This document shows positions 8,601-16,323 of a DNA stretch of 30,419 bases, piece by piece. The position numbers and the translations under genes are program-made. The notes under the pieces are model-generated. The model saw only the letters and a program-made list of their open reading frames with translations. It had not been told where the DNA came from and did not search any database. Numbering within the stretch: position 1 is the first letter of the stretch; the number at the start of each line of letters is the position of its first letter. This stretch comes from CAZNYG01 sp964577205 (GTDB lineage: Bacteria > Elusimicrobiota > Endomicrobiia > Endomicrobiales > CAIRNS01): positions 1 through 30,419 of the forward strand of contig CAZNYG010000021.1 in the NCBI GenBank assembly GCA_964577205.1. The letters are read 5' to 3'.

Positions 8601-10520
8601 TCTTCTTGAAAATACTGCCGTCGGGCAGCTTGACTATGCCGCGCACGCATCCGGCCGGAGCCAGTTTCATGTCCAGCCCGCTGACCGTGTCCCTCTCCCG
8701 CAGGTCAGCCCCGTTTTCCATCCGGTTGACGATGCCCCAGTGCCGCGACCGCGCCTGCACCCAGTACTTCGTGTTCGTAGCCACTTCGATGCAGTAATCC
8801 GTCGTTTTGCCGAGTATCGTCCCCTGGATCACCGTAAAGAAGCGTTTCTGATTCTCGCCATTGTTATTTTGTTCGTACGCCCATACGACGATACCGGAAC
8901 TCGACGCGATCGTGAACGAGGAATCCTGGACATCAAATGTGAGCGTCCCTGTGATCCTTCCCGGCCGCGCCGCCGCCGTTGAGATGACCACGACGAGGGG
9001 AGAGGCGTAAGCGTCCTGATTGACGAATGCGCCGTCGCCGCGCGCGATGTTCGCCGCCCAGTAATCGCCGTCAGCCGAGCTCACGGTGAAGGTGGAGACA
9101 GTGATGCGCCTTTCGCCCGGCGCATGAGATCCGGAACCGGATGAATTGTTTGCCGTGGAATCGGCATTGAAATTATATCCCTGATTCGAGCTGAACTGGC
9201 TCCAGATGTTCATCGTGTAATTTCCGGCGGCAAGCCCTTCGATCACGAACGATCCGTCAGAACCCGTGCGGACGTTCGCGTTGCCGTTCGCGGAACGGAA
9301 CATGCCGGTTGAATAATAGTTGTTAAAACCGCCGGCCGGGCCCGACGCCCCTCCGCGGGAAGTGGGCATGGTTCCGGAAAGCACCGGCCAGGTGCCCCAG
9401 TCTCCCCATATATTTACGTTCGCTTCGGGCACGGGGAACAATCCGCCTGCCGTCCACAGATAAACATACCCCTTGATCCTTCCGAGCGCCGGAGGAAGGG
9501 TAATGTTCACGTTCCCGCCTTCAGCTATCCAGCGCTCCCGTCCCGGGAAGAACCCTTCGTTCCCGCGTGAGATGAAGCGGCCCTCATATCCCCTTTTTCC
9601 GATATCGAACGCATAAGAATCCACCGCCACGTCGTAGAACGCGAAGTATCCGTTGTAATTGGTCCTGGTCTCCGAGACCGTCCGGGCATTGTTCCATGCC
9701 CACATATGATCGCTGTTATCCGGATCTTTTGTCTTCAGTTTGATCACGCAGTCCTTGATGGGCTGCTGCGACTGGTCAACGATCCTCCCGCAAAACGATG
9801 GTTCAACGGAGACATCCTCGCCCTGTCTTTCCACCGTCTGCGCGGCAGAAAAAGAAGATACGTTAACTGCAACTTCACGGATCCATCCGCTGGTTATGCC
9901 GGTATCAATTATGGTTTCATAACCGTATTTCAGCTCGGGGATACCGATGAACAGGCGGTAATAATCCGCATTGGCAACGGGCGCATTATTGATAAGGATG
10001 CGGGCATTCACCGGGCTCGTCCCTCCGGGGGCTTTTCCCATGCCCTGCGCCACGGANNNNNNNNNNGCGTATTGATCATGTCCCCGTAAACGATAGTCCC
10101 GGTGCTCAATCCGGACACCGTAACAGAGATCCCGCCCGAACCAGCGGCGAGAGTATTATCCGGATCCAGGACGCGCTCAACGGAGATATCCTGTCCTGTC
10201 GTCTTTACCGGCCGGCAGTCGGGATCATTCCTCTGCTGGATGACCGTCGGGTTCATGCCCTGGCTGGAAACGAAGACATTATATTCGAAATTCGTCACGA
10301 TGGTGAAAGAAGCGATACCGACGGCATTCGTCGCCGACACGAAGGAATGGGAACCTGCAGGAACGCTGGTGTCCCCGTTGACCGGGAATGCCAGCACGGC
10401 CACCAGAGCGTTTGGAACGGCCTGTTCCGCACTGGTTTTGACGCGCACGGTCAACGTGGCCGCGTACGCGTTACCCATGATACCGGCACAGATAAGCAAT
10501 GTTATGATCGCCTTACGCAT
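5620..10520 (-). CDS. Giant secreted multi-domain protein with C-terminal sorting (FlgD-like) domain; spans an assembly gap
   Basis: One gene split by the N run at 10057-10066. The part before the gap encodes about 151 residues starting with a Sec signal peptide (MRKAIITLLICAGIMGNAYA). The part after it encodes about 1479 residues. The reading frame joins only if the true gap is 2 modulo 3 bases long, so the 10 Ns are a placeholder. The protein is largely tandem Ig-like 'carboxypeptidase regulatory-like' modules, for example 'FCGRIVDQSQQPIKDCVIKL', 'GRIKGYVY', 'SSLQGVVKSTDGAPIYGAAV' and 'CSIRGTIYSQ', each with a 'G.F.v.GLp.G.Y' closing motif. The last ~105 residues (NFPNPFN, YNLAGELVKDI, WDGRNNSGEECASGVYF) are a FlgD-like/type-A sorting domain. 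AGGAGG is 5 nt before the second of two ATGs (10520), which I prefer over 10523. It is probably exported and surface-attached or released with help from the PorV-like protein downstream. Confidence 0.85.
10057..10066. other. Assembly gap (10 Ns)
   Basis: Ten consecutive Ns inside the giant secreted-protein gene. The frames on the two sides do not match across exactly 10 bases, so the real length is unknown and should be 2 modulo 3 if the gene is intact. Confidence 0.95.
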
Positions 10521-10559
10521 CATTCCCTCCTGAAAATACTCGGAACAATAACGACACGG

Positions 10560-10710
10560 GTGTCGGCCACGATGCCCGTTGGGAAAGCTCGTGAACGGAT
10601 GGAACAGCGACGTCGGTCACAATACACGTTATAGCCGTAAACAGGCCCCGCAACCGTCACACGTGCCGTAGCCGTTCCGAGCTGTTGATAACGGGCATCG
10701 TTGCCGGTGT
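10560..10710. repeat. Inverted repeat pair (ACGATGCCCGTT / AACGGGCATCGT)
   Basis: The left arm (10560-10598) and right arm (10672-10710) share a perfect 12-bp inverted core (10569-10580 and 10690-10701), plus matching AGCTCG and GAACGG blocks further in, about 39 nt per arm. They lie between the barrel gene stop and the giant gene start, enclosing about 73 bp. CCGTTCC-type words recur outside the right arm (10728-10750). There is no U-tract. Confidence 0.75.
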
Positions 10711-10756
10711 TGTCTTTCCGTCCGTTCCCGGGCCTTGATTCCGTTCCCGGTCTGTA

Positions 10757-11995
10757 TTACCACTCCCAGCCGAGGCCGCAGTAGTAATTGAAGATGTAGT
10801 AGTTGTACTTATATGCTCTCTCGTACCGCGTGTTCGACGAAGCGTCCCGGTAATTTGCCGATAAACGGGCGGTCAATGACGGCGTCACCGGATACGCGTA
10901 ACTGAGCCCGACGGTATTGAACGTCTGATAAAGCTTCTCCGATCCCTTGTACGTGGAGTCCTCATACTGAGCGACCCTCTGCGCGTACCTGCGATAGGTG
11001 ATCTCCCAGTACAGCGAGAGTTTTGACAGTTTTTCGGCCGGCCCGAGGTTGAAGGTAAGCGAAGGGCTGACAGTATTGGACACGTAGTCATAAAAATGAT
11101 CAATGTATTTTGAGTTCGCGATATCGAATGAGTTCTGGTTGGATGTATTGTACTGGACCGTATCGGACAACGCGAAAGCGGCGCGGCGCGCGGCGGTATC
11201 GATGCCGAAGGTCAGCGCCAGGTTCATGTCTTTGCGTTTATCCTCGGAAAACTTTCCGCTGGCCAGCACGACGCGCTGGTCCCTGTAATCCTGCAGGGAC
11301 ATTTCGCAGCGCGTGTATCCCGCCGTCAAGGGAGAAAGCTTTCTGCCCGCTTCGACAAACCACGCGAACGCGGTGTTATCCAGGACATCTTTTCCCGCCT
11401 GCGCGGAAAGCTCCGAATAAGTGGCCGTATCCAGGGACTGCTGGAACTGGCTCTTCGTTATCAGGGATGAGTAATTGGGATACTGCATGGTGTAGAGATC
11501 CGCGCCGAAGCGTACATTATTGTTCCCCCGGGTGTATTCTCCTTCAGCGCCGAACGTGAGCTTGCGATGGTCGAACGATCCGTTCCCCCAGGCCTCGTCG
11601 TTCGTTTCCTTAAGGTATTCGATCTTGTAACCGGCGCGCGTTTTTACTTTCCACATGTCCGAAAGCTTAGTCACGAATCTCAACGTCAGTGCGTGATCCT
11701 GCGTCTCCCGGGTCAGCGTTCCGCCCCCGACGATCTCCCTGACATCCTTGGTGGAGCTGTAGCTGCCCCTGTACATCGGGATCAGCGCCGCACGGGGAGA
11801 AAAATTGATCGCGGGAGCTATAAGGATATCGATATTCCCCCCAAACGTGTCGGCGGAGGATGCCGATTCCCCGCTTTGCCCTCCCATGATGAGGATATTC
11901 CCCATGGGGACGATCTTCGTCCCCGCGTATCCCGCTGTTGCAGCCACGGCGAGGAGGGATGAAAGGACAATGCCGGCAATCCTGACTTTTCCCAT
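10757..11995 (-). CDS. Predicted outer-membrane beta-barrel protein
   Basis: A 412-residue protein with a clear Sec signal peptide (about 1-24, ending AGYA). The rest alternates short amphipathic strands with polar turns: 'HALTLRFVTKLSDMWKVKTR', 'NNVRFGADLYTMQY', 'LSLYWEITYRRYAQRV', 'TARLSANYRDASS'. It is rich in Tyr and ends in Trp (LGWEW), a common barrel terminus recognised by the BAM machinery. No named family is recognised. GGGAGA lies about 8 nt before ATG 11995. It is 115 bp downstream of the FecR gene and 233 bp upstream of the giant secreted-protein gene, so it is plausibly part of the same surface module, as a pore or anchor. Confidence 0.75.
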   Translation of the reverse strand: MGKVRIAGIVLSSLLAVAATAGYAGTKIVPMGNILIMGGQSGESASSADTFGGNIDILIAPAINFSPRAALIPMYRGSYSSTKDVREIVGGGTLTRETQDHALTLRFVTKLSDMWKVKTRAGYKIEYLKETNDEAWGNGSFDHRKLTFGAEGEYTRGNNNVRFGADLYTMQYPNYSSLITKSQFQQSLDTATYSELSAQAGKDVLDNTAFAWFVEAGRKLSPLTAGYTRCEMSLQDYRDQRVVLASGKFSEDKRKDMNLALTFGIDTAARRAAFALSDTVQYNTSNQNSFDIANSKYIDHFYDYVSNTVSPSLTFNLGPAEKLSKLSLYWEITYRRYAQRVAQYEDSTYKGSEKLYQTFNTVGLSYAYPVTPSLTARLSANYRDASSNTRYERAYKYNYYIFNYYCGLGWEW

Positions 11996-12071
11996 AAATC
12001 ATGTCTCCCATTTTCATTTATTTTTACAACCGCGCCGGCTGAAGCCGTTGCCTACCACGCTTCCTGCCGTA

Positions 12072-12103
12072 CAATTTGCAATTTGATATTTGCGATTTGA
12101 AAT
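12072..12103. repeat. AT-rich word repeat after the FecR stop (TTTGCGATTTGAAAT)
   Basis: Low-complexity tract made of CAATTTG, ATATTTGCG and ATTTGAAAT words, beginning about 8 bp past the FecR stop codon (12111) on the minus strand. The same AAATCGCAAA word builds the arms of the repeat pair at 20980-21247. No inverted partner is obvious in this short gap. Confidence 0.65.
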
Positions 12104-12110
12104 GCCGTTA

Positions 12111-13562
12111 TCAGTTTCCCGATGCCGGCAGGCTCAGCATGCCGGCGTCGATGAGGAGTTTCGCGCTGAAGACCAGGTCGATCTTCCTGCCGTTTAAGAC
12201 CGATGCTTCATATACGCGCTCGAAATTCGATTCATAGGCGATCTTGTTGCGTTCCTCAGGGCTTTTCCCGGCGTAATCGGCGATGGAAATGATGCTGCCG
12301 TTGTCGTTGATGACGTAATCGTTCGTCGCTATCCATTTGCCGTCACTGTAAGTGTTCTTCGCATAAAAATGCATCGTCGTGCCGCCCGAAGGCTGATCCG
12401 AAACCGAGGCCAGGCCCGTGAGCCGGCTGCCGGAGCCGTCCAGTATCTCAGCCGCTTCGACGCGTCCGTTGCTGTTGGTGTCCTGGTACTGCCACCATAC
12501 ATTATTGTTGACCGAGAACGTATAGCTGGCAAAACCGTGTTTCCATGAACGGGGATTGGAAGGGTTGTCAGCGAACATGTCGCCGCCGTGCGCCTCTTCG
12601 TTCACCTGGTCGGCCGTGTTCGACATGATGGACAGCACGTCGGTCAAAAGCCATTGAGGCTTCACCGTACCCGTGTACTGATACATATTCTTTGTCGCCA
12701 ACGTCAGGTCGTCCGGCAGTGACTCGTCGAACGTGAACACGATCTTGCCGAAATCAAACCGGTTCTCACGGGTATTCAGGACAACATATTTGAATTCTTC
12801 GGGGCGGGTGCGGACGATGTACTCCTCCATGCGGATCCGGTTGCCGGAAGCGTCGATCGCCGTTTTGCCGTTCTGGTATTCCGCGATCCTTATTTCTTCC
12901 GCGGCGCGGGAAAGGACCGCATCCCGGGATATTTCCTGGAATATCTCGCGGCGCGCTTCCTCACGGCTTTCATTAATGTATTGCGGCTGTCCGTCTCGCT
13001 GCCCCCCGTCTTCCGGAATACGCTCAGGAAGAGAAGGCATCTGGTTATACTGGATCGTCGTGAACTCGCCTTTGTTGACGACGACTTCCTCGCCGGTCGC
13101 TTCTTCCCGAGCGGCCACCTGTCCCTCATAGACTTCCACCCGCGCGCCCTGTTCTCCTGCGGTCTCGACGGCGAAATCCGTGCCGCGGACCGAGCAGACC
13201 GAGACCGATGTCTTCACCCGGTACGACTGGGCCTTTCTCAGCTTTTTAACCCAGGAACGCACTTTGCCCTTCATAAGGTTGACCAGGGTATTCTCCCCGT
13301 CTATATCTTCCAGCACGATCTCGGAACCGGCGGCGACGCGCACCCGGTGGCCGTTCGAGGCGGTTATGTCGATGCTTCCGTCGGCGCCGCAGCGCACGCG
13401 GTCACCCATGGTCACCACCGAACCTTTTTTCAACGGCTGCCATTCCTGAGTGCCTTTGACCTGCAACGCCGCGGTCCCCTTGACGGCGCTGATGAATGCC
13501 GCGCGGCCTGCCGTACACGCCAGAAAAAGAACCGCGATACTCGTCGTGATCCGTCGATTCAT
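12111..13562 (-). CDS. FecR-domain exported protein
   Basis: A 483-residue protein with a signal peptide (about 1-22, ending GRAAF) and a FecR domain at about 48-165: 'LKKGSVVTMGDRVRCG', 'VLEDIDGENTLVNLMKGKVRSWV', then the hallmark 'SVCSVRGTDFAVET' and 'VEVYEGQVAAREE'. It lacks the cytoplasmic anti-sigma helix and membrane segment of iron-regulating FecR proteins, and no sigma factor is nearby. It therefore belongs to the secreted FecR type, possibly peptidoglycan- or ligand-binding. Residues about 180-235 are charged and helical; the C-terminal ~250 residues are unrecognised, with a Ca-loop-like 'DTNSNGRVEAAE' at 361-372. The frame stays open to 13826, but ATG 13562 has GGAGGG 5 nt upstream and begins the signal peptide. 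A sigma70-like promoter lies at 13761-13789. Confidence 0.85.
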   Translation of the reverse strand: MNRRITTSIAVLFLACTAGRAAFISAVKGTAALQVKGTQEWQPLKKGSVVTMGDRVRCGADGSIDITASNGHRVRVAAGSEIVLEDIDGENTLVNLMKGKVRSWVKKLRKAQSYRVKTSVSVCSVRGTDFAVETAGEQGARVEVYEGQVAAREEATGEEVVVNKGEFTTIQYNQMPSLPERIPEDGGQRDGQPQYINESREEARREIFQEISRDAVLSRAAEEIRIAEYQNGKTAIDASGNRIRMEEYIVRTRPEEFKYVVLNTRENRFDFGKIVFTFDESLPDDLTLATKNMYQYTGTVKPQWLLTDVLSIMSNTADQVNEEAHGGDMFADNPSNPRSWKHGFASYTFSVNNNVWWQYQDTNSNGRVEAAEILDGSGSRLTGLASVSDQPSGGTTMHFYAKNTYSDGKWIATNDYVINDNGSIISIADYAGKSPEERNKIAYESNFERVYEASVLNGRKIDLVFSAKLLIDAGMLSLPASGN

Positions 13563-14024
13563 AAAACCCTCCAGGCCGGGCTGCCGGTTTTCATATGTTT
13601 GAAAAGGAAATAAATGTGCGAAGAAAAGGCCGTGTTTTGCCGAAACAGGGGCAGCGTTGGCGATTGAGGGAGCAGAGGAGATGGTGTGTACCCTGATGAC
13701 AGGAATATGAACGTGTCTCACGTCCTTCCAGAAAGAATAAGAATAATGCGAAACATAATAACTATAATGGAAGACAGTGGAAACCGCAAGATTTATTTTG
13801 GTTTTGCAGTCATTTATGCAAAACACCCCCCCCGACGGCTGGGGATTTTTTTATGAATACTTACTCGCTTACGCGCCTGTCCCGTACACGGGACCAGTCG
13901 AGCGGCAGAGACTGACTAACTCACTGGTCTTACGCACGATACCTTGGCTGTTATTAAGTGTTCCATGCATCAAAGATGGTATTCAAATTTTAAATTTCAA
14001 ATAGACATGTGCTTACTCCATTTA
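13563..14024. other. Intergenic region between hisS and the FecR gene
   Basis: About 460 bp without a convincing gene. From the hisS side it holds an AT-rich word tract after the hisS stop (13985-14002, AAATTTAAAATTT-like), a 7-bp perfect hairpin GTCCCGT/ACGGGAC at 13879-13894, a C8 run with a CCCC/GGGG hairpin next to T7 (13828-13852) that could be a weak plus-strand terminator, and then the FecR promoter and a leader of about 190 nt. The open frame running into it from the FecR gene shows no protein-like composition. Confidence 0.6.
13761..13789 (-). promoter_or_regulatory. Candidate sigma70 promoter for the FecR-led surface cluster
   Basis: On the minus strand, TTGCGG (13789-13784), a 17-bp spacer and TATAGT (13766-13761). 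The -10 matches consensus at 5 of 6 and the -35 at 3 of 6. The predicted start near 13754 leaves an untranslated leader of about 190 nt before ATG 13562. No known riboswitch was recognised in that leader. Confidence 0.45.
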
Positions 14025-15275
14025 TCAGGCTTTCAGTATATCCTCGACGCGGCGCTCGGACTGCTCCTGTGTCGCCATATTCCGCTCTATCACAGCGCCG
14101 CGCTTCGCTTCTTCCTCGCCGAATATATACACCGTTCCCGCCTTCAGTTTGTCGGCAAGTTTCATCTGGTTCTTCAGGCTGCGTTCAGCGAAGGGGCCTT
14201 CAACAATAACGGGCCGTCCACTCCCGACCAGCTGCCGGAGCTTCTGAGCGAACGTAAAAGCATCTTTTTCGAGTTCCTTTTGCGCCACCGCCACAAAAAT
14301 GCATTCGCGCGGTGTATCCTCCCGCGCGCCGCCCTGGTTTTCCGCGGCGAGCATCACGCGTTCCGACCCGAGCGCGAAACCGACGCTGGGCGTATCTTGC
14401 CCTCCCAGTTCTCTGACAAGATTGTCGTAACGGCCTCCGGCGGCAAGGGTATCCTGGGCGCCCGCGTGGGCCGACCGTATTTCAAAGATCGTGCGCGTAT
14501 AATAGTCCAGTCCGCGGACGAGGCGGTGATCAATATGGTACACACAGCCGGCAGCGTCGAGAAGGGAGCGCACCATGGAGAAATGGCCCCGGCATTCGCC
14601 GCACAGGTGGTCTTCCATTTTCGGCAGCGCGTCGAATTTCGGTCCGTCAACCTTGCAGTCGAGCAGGCGGAGTGGATTGGCCTGCAGGCGGCGCTGGCAG
14701 TCGCCGCAGAGATCGGTTTTAGACGAAAAATAATCAGTAATGGCTGTGCGGAAGGCGGGACGGCAGGCGGCGCAGCCCAGGGTGTTCAGATGGACGTTCA
14801 GGTCTTTCAGCCCCGCCGCTTTCAGCAGGTCGTTGGCCACGAGGATGGTTTCCGCGTCCGCGGACGGGCTCGCGTTGCCGAAATATTCCATGCCGATCTG
14901 GAAGAATTCGCGGTACCGCCCGGCCTGCGGCCGTTCGTAGCGGAACATGGACCCGATATAGAACAGTTTGCTTACCGGCAGCTGGAGCGCGAGCTGATTC
15001 TCAAGATACGCGCGGACTACGGAAGCGGTCCCTTCGGGACGCAGCGCGAGCCTCCGTCCTTTGCGGTCTTCAAAAACATACATCTCTTTTTCGACGATAT
15101 CGGTAGCCTCTCCGATCGAACGGGTGAACAGCCCCGCGTCCTCGAAAGAGGGGACACGTATCTCTGAAACTCCGTAAGCCGCGAAAATGAAACGGCTTAT
15201 GGCCTCCAGCCGGTACATCATCTCCGCCTGCCTGCCCCAAATGTCGTGCGTCCCCCGCGGTGCCTTGAAGTTCAT
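14025..15275 (-). CDS. hisS: Histidine-tRNA ligase (HisRS)
   Basis: A 416-residue class II aminoacyl-tRNA synthetase that charges tRNA-His in the cytoplasm. It begins with the typical 'MNFKAPRGTHDIWG'. Motif 2 is 'FRYERPQAGRYREFFQIG' (111-128), the two histidine-specific motifs are 'LVRGLDYYTRTIFE' (252-265) and 'AAGGRYDNLV' (278-287), and motif 3 is 'GFALGSERVML' (299-309). The C-terminal anticodon-binding domain follows (about 325-416). Three Cys pairs (168/171, 190/193, 225/228) in the insertion domain could hold zinc, as seen in many bacterial HisRS of this subtype. GAGG lies about 8 nt before ATG 15275. It is 21 bp downstream of the isomerase gene and likely cotranscribed with it. Confidence 0.96.
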   Translation of the reverse strand: MNFKAPRGTHDIWGRQAEMMYRLEAISRFIFAAYGVSEIRVPSFEDAGLFTRSIGEATDIVEKEMYVFEDRKGRRLALRPEGTASVVRAYLENQLALQLPVSKLFYIGSMFRYERPQAGRYREFFQIGMEYFGNASPSADAETILVANDLLKAAGLKDLNVHLNTLGCAACRPAFRTAITDYFSSKTDLCGDCQRRLQANPLRLLDCKVDGPKFDALPKMEDHLCGECRGHFSMVRSLLDAAGCVYHIDHRLVRGLDYYTRTIFEIRSAHAGAQDTLAAGGRYDNLVRELGGQDTPSVGFALGSERVMLAAENQGGAREDTPRECIFVAVAQKELEKDAFTFAQKLRQLVGSGRPVIVEGPFAERSLKNQMKLADKLKAGTVYIFGEEEAKRGAVIERNMATQEQSERRVEDILKA

Positions 15276-15296
15276 GATAATACCTCACTGTCTTTT

Positions 15297-16145
15297 TTAT
15301 CCCGGCGGGGATCCCGTTTTCAGCAGTTCTCTGGCGCGGGTGTTCGCCGATCTGAGCAGAGTCATGGAATCTTGCTGATGGTCATGGAACATCAGTTCCA
15401 TCACGAAATCGCCTTTATATCCGCTTGTCCGCAGAAGCGCGGCAAAGCGCGTCCAGTTGATGCTTCCCTCTCCCAGATTGCGGTGCTCATCCGTATGCCC
15501 GTTGTTATCGGAGGCGTGCAGTGTCAGGACCCTCGGCGCGAGATCGCTGAACGTCTGTTCCAGCGACCTCCCGTGATAAAGGTGCGCGTGCGAGGTATCA
15601 AAACAGAAACCTACGCCGTCTTCCGGAAGCCCTTCGATGAGAGCATGAAGCGTCGCGGCGTCTCCGCCCAGGATGTGCGGCAGCTGGTTCTCGACCGCGA
15701 GGCGCACGCCGCTGCCGGCCAGCGCGCGGACGATCTCTTCGATGCTTTTCCTGCTCTGACGAAAACGCCAGTTCCGGTCATGCAGCGACCGCTCGTTGCT
15801 TGCGGGATGGAGCACCAGAAATTTTCCGCCCAGCGAACGGAGGACTTCCCCCGTCTTTGTGACGGTCACCGCCGCCTGCCCGCGATGTGCCTCATCAGGA
15901 TGAGAAATGTCTATAGCGTCGGAAAAAGGCGCGTGGATAGAATTCACCTTCAAACCCAGATCACGCAGCAGCAGATCGAGGGCCTGTATCTTAGAGGGCT
16001 CATTCCAGTTAAAATGCACATACTGACCGTTCTTTTCCGGGCTGGCCCATATCTCTATCGTGTCATAGCCGGCCTCGCGGATCGCCGGCAGCGCAAGAAG
16101 GATATCCCTGTCATAAAAAATCCCCGTTGATATACCGATGTTCAT
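15297..16145 (-). CDS. TIM-barrel sugar phosphate isomerase/epimerase family protein
   Basis: A 282-residue protein of the xylose isomerase-like / AP endonuclease 2 TIM-barrel superfamily. Visible barrel elements include 'MNIGISTGIF' (strand 1), 'GYDTIEIWA', 'VNSIHAPFSDAIDIS', 'FLVLHPAS', 'VRLAVENQL', 'VGFCFDTSHAHLY' and 'LTLHASDNNGHTDEHRNLGEG'. The Glu, Asp and His residues at the strand ends are those that usually bind divalent metals. Substrate cannot be told from sequence; sugar epimerase/isomerase and endonuclease IV-like roles are possible, but the endonuclease IV zinc triad is not clearly complete. It begins 21 bp upstream of hisS. The start lies beside a GTGAGTAAG repeat tract and has only a weak ribosome-binding site (GGGAT). 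Confidence 0.8.
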   Translation of the reverse strand: MNIGISTGIFYDRDILLALPAIREAGYDTIEIWASPEKNGQYVHFNWNEPSKIQALDLLLRDLGLKVNSIHAPFSDAIDISHPDEAHRGQAAVTVTKTGEVLRSLGGKFLVLHPASNERSLHDRNWRFRQSRKSIEEIVRALAGSGVRLAVENQLPHILGGDAATLHALIEGLPEDGVGFCFDTSHAHLYHGRSLEQTFSDLAPRVLTLHASDNNGHTDEHRNLGEGSINWTRFAALLRTSGYKGDFVMELMFHDHQQDSMTLLRSANTRARELLKTGSPPG

Positions 16146-16156
16146 TGAAGATCCCG

Positions 16157-16316
16157 AAGTGAGTAAGGGAGTAAGTGAGTAGGTGAGTAAGGGAAAATCA
16201 AAGAAATAAAGATCATTTGAATAGTGAACACTTACCGGTTTACTCCCTTGAATATCGAATTATCCTTTTTTCCGTCCTTTGCTTTTCTCAGCCCTTCTTT
16301 ACTCGCTTACTCACTT
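16157..16316. repeat. Inverted repeat pair (AAGTGAGTAAG word)
   Basis: The left arm at 16157-16193 reads as GTGAGTAAGGGAGTAA-type words. The right arm at 16292-16316, reverse complemented, gives AAGTGAGTAAGCGAGTAA, matching the left over 18 nt with one mismatch. The left arm is next to the isomerase start and the right arm is about 8 bp past the primase-like stop. About 100 bp of AT-rich unique sequence separates them. Confidence 0.8.
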
Positions 16317-16323
16317 GCTTTCA

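Noticed and set aside
7444..8982. Long plus-strand open frame (512 codons)
   Set aside because: It is antisense to the giant secreted-protein gene; its composition (Arg/His/Asp-rich, no domain) is a shadow of GC-rich coding DNA on the other strand.
13563..13826. N-terminal extension of the FecR protein to 13826
   Set aside because: The extension is not protein-like and precedes a proper signal peptide with GGAGGG at the right distance from ATG 13562; it also overlaps the promoter.
13879..13894. GTCCCGT/ACGGGAC hairpin as the hisS terminator
   Set aside because: The stem is perfect but the loop is only 2 nt and no U-tract follows on the minus strand.
13944..15167. Plus-strand open frame of about 407 codons
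   Set aside because: Antisense to hisS, which has all class II synthetase motifs; no protein-like features in the opposite frame.
16157..16316. CRISPR array from the tandem GTGAGTAAG units
   Set aside because: Units are 4-9 nt without spacers and no cas genes are present.
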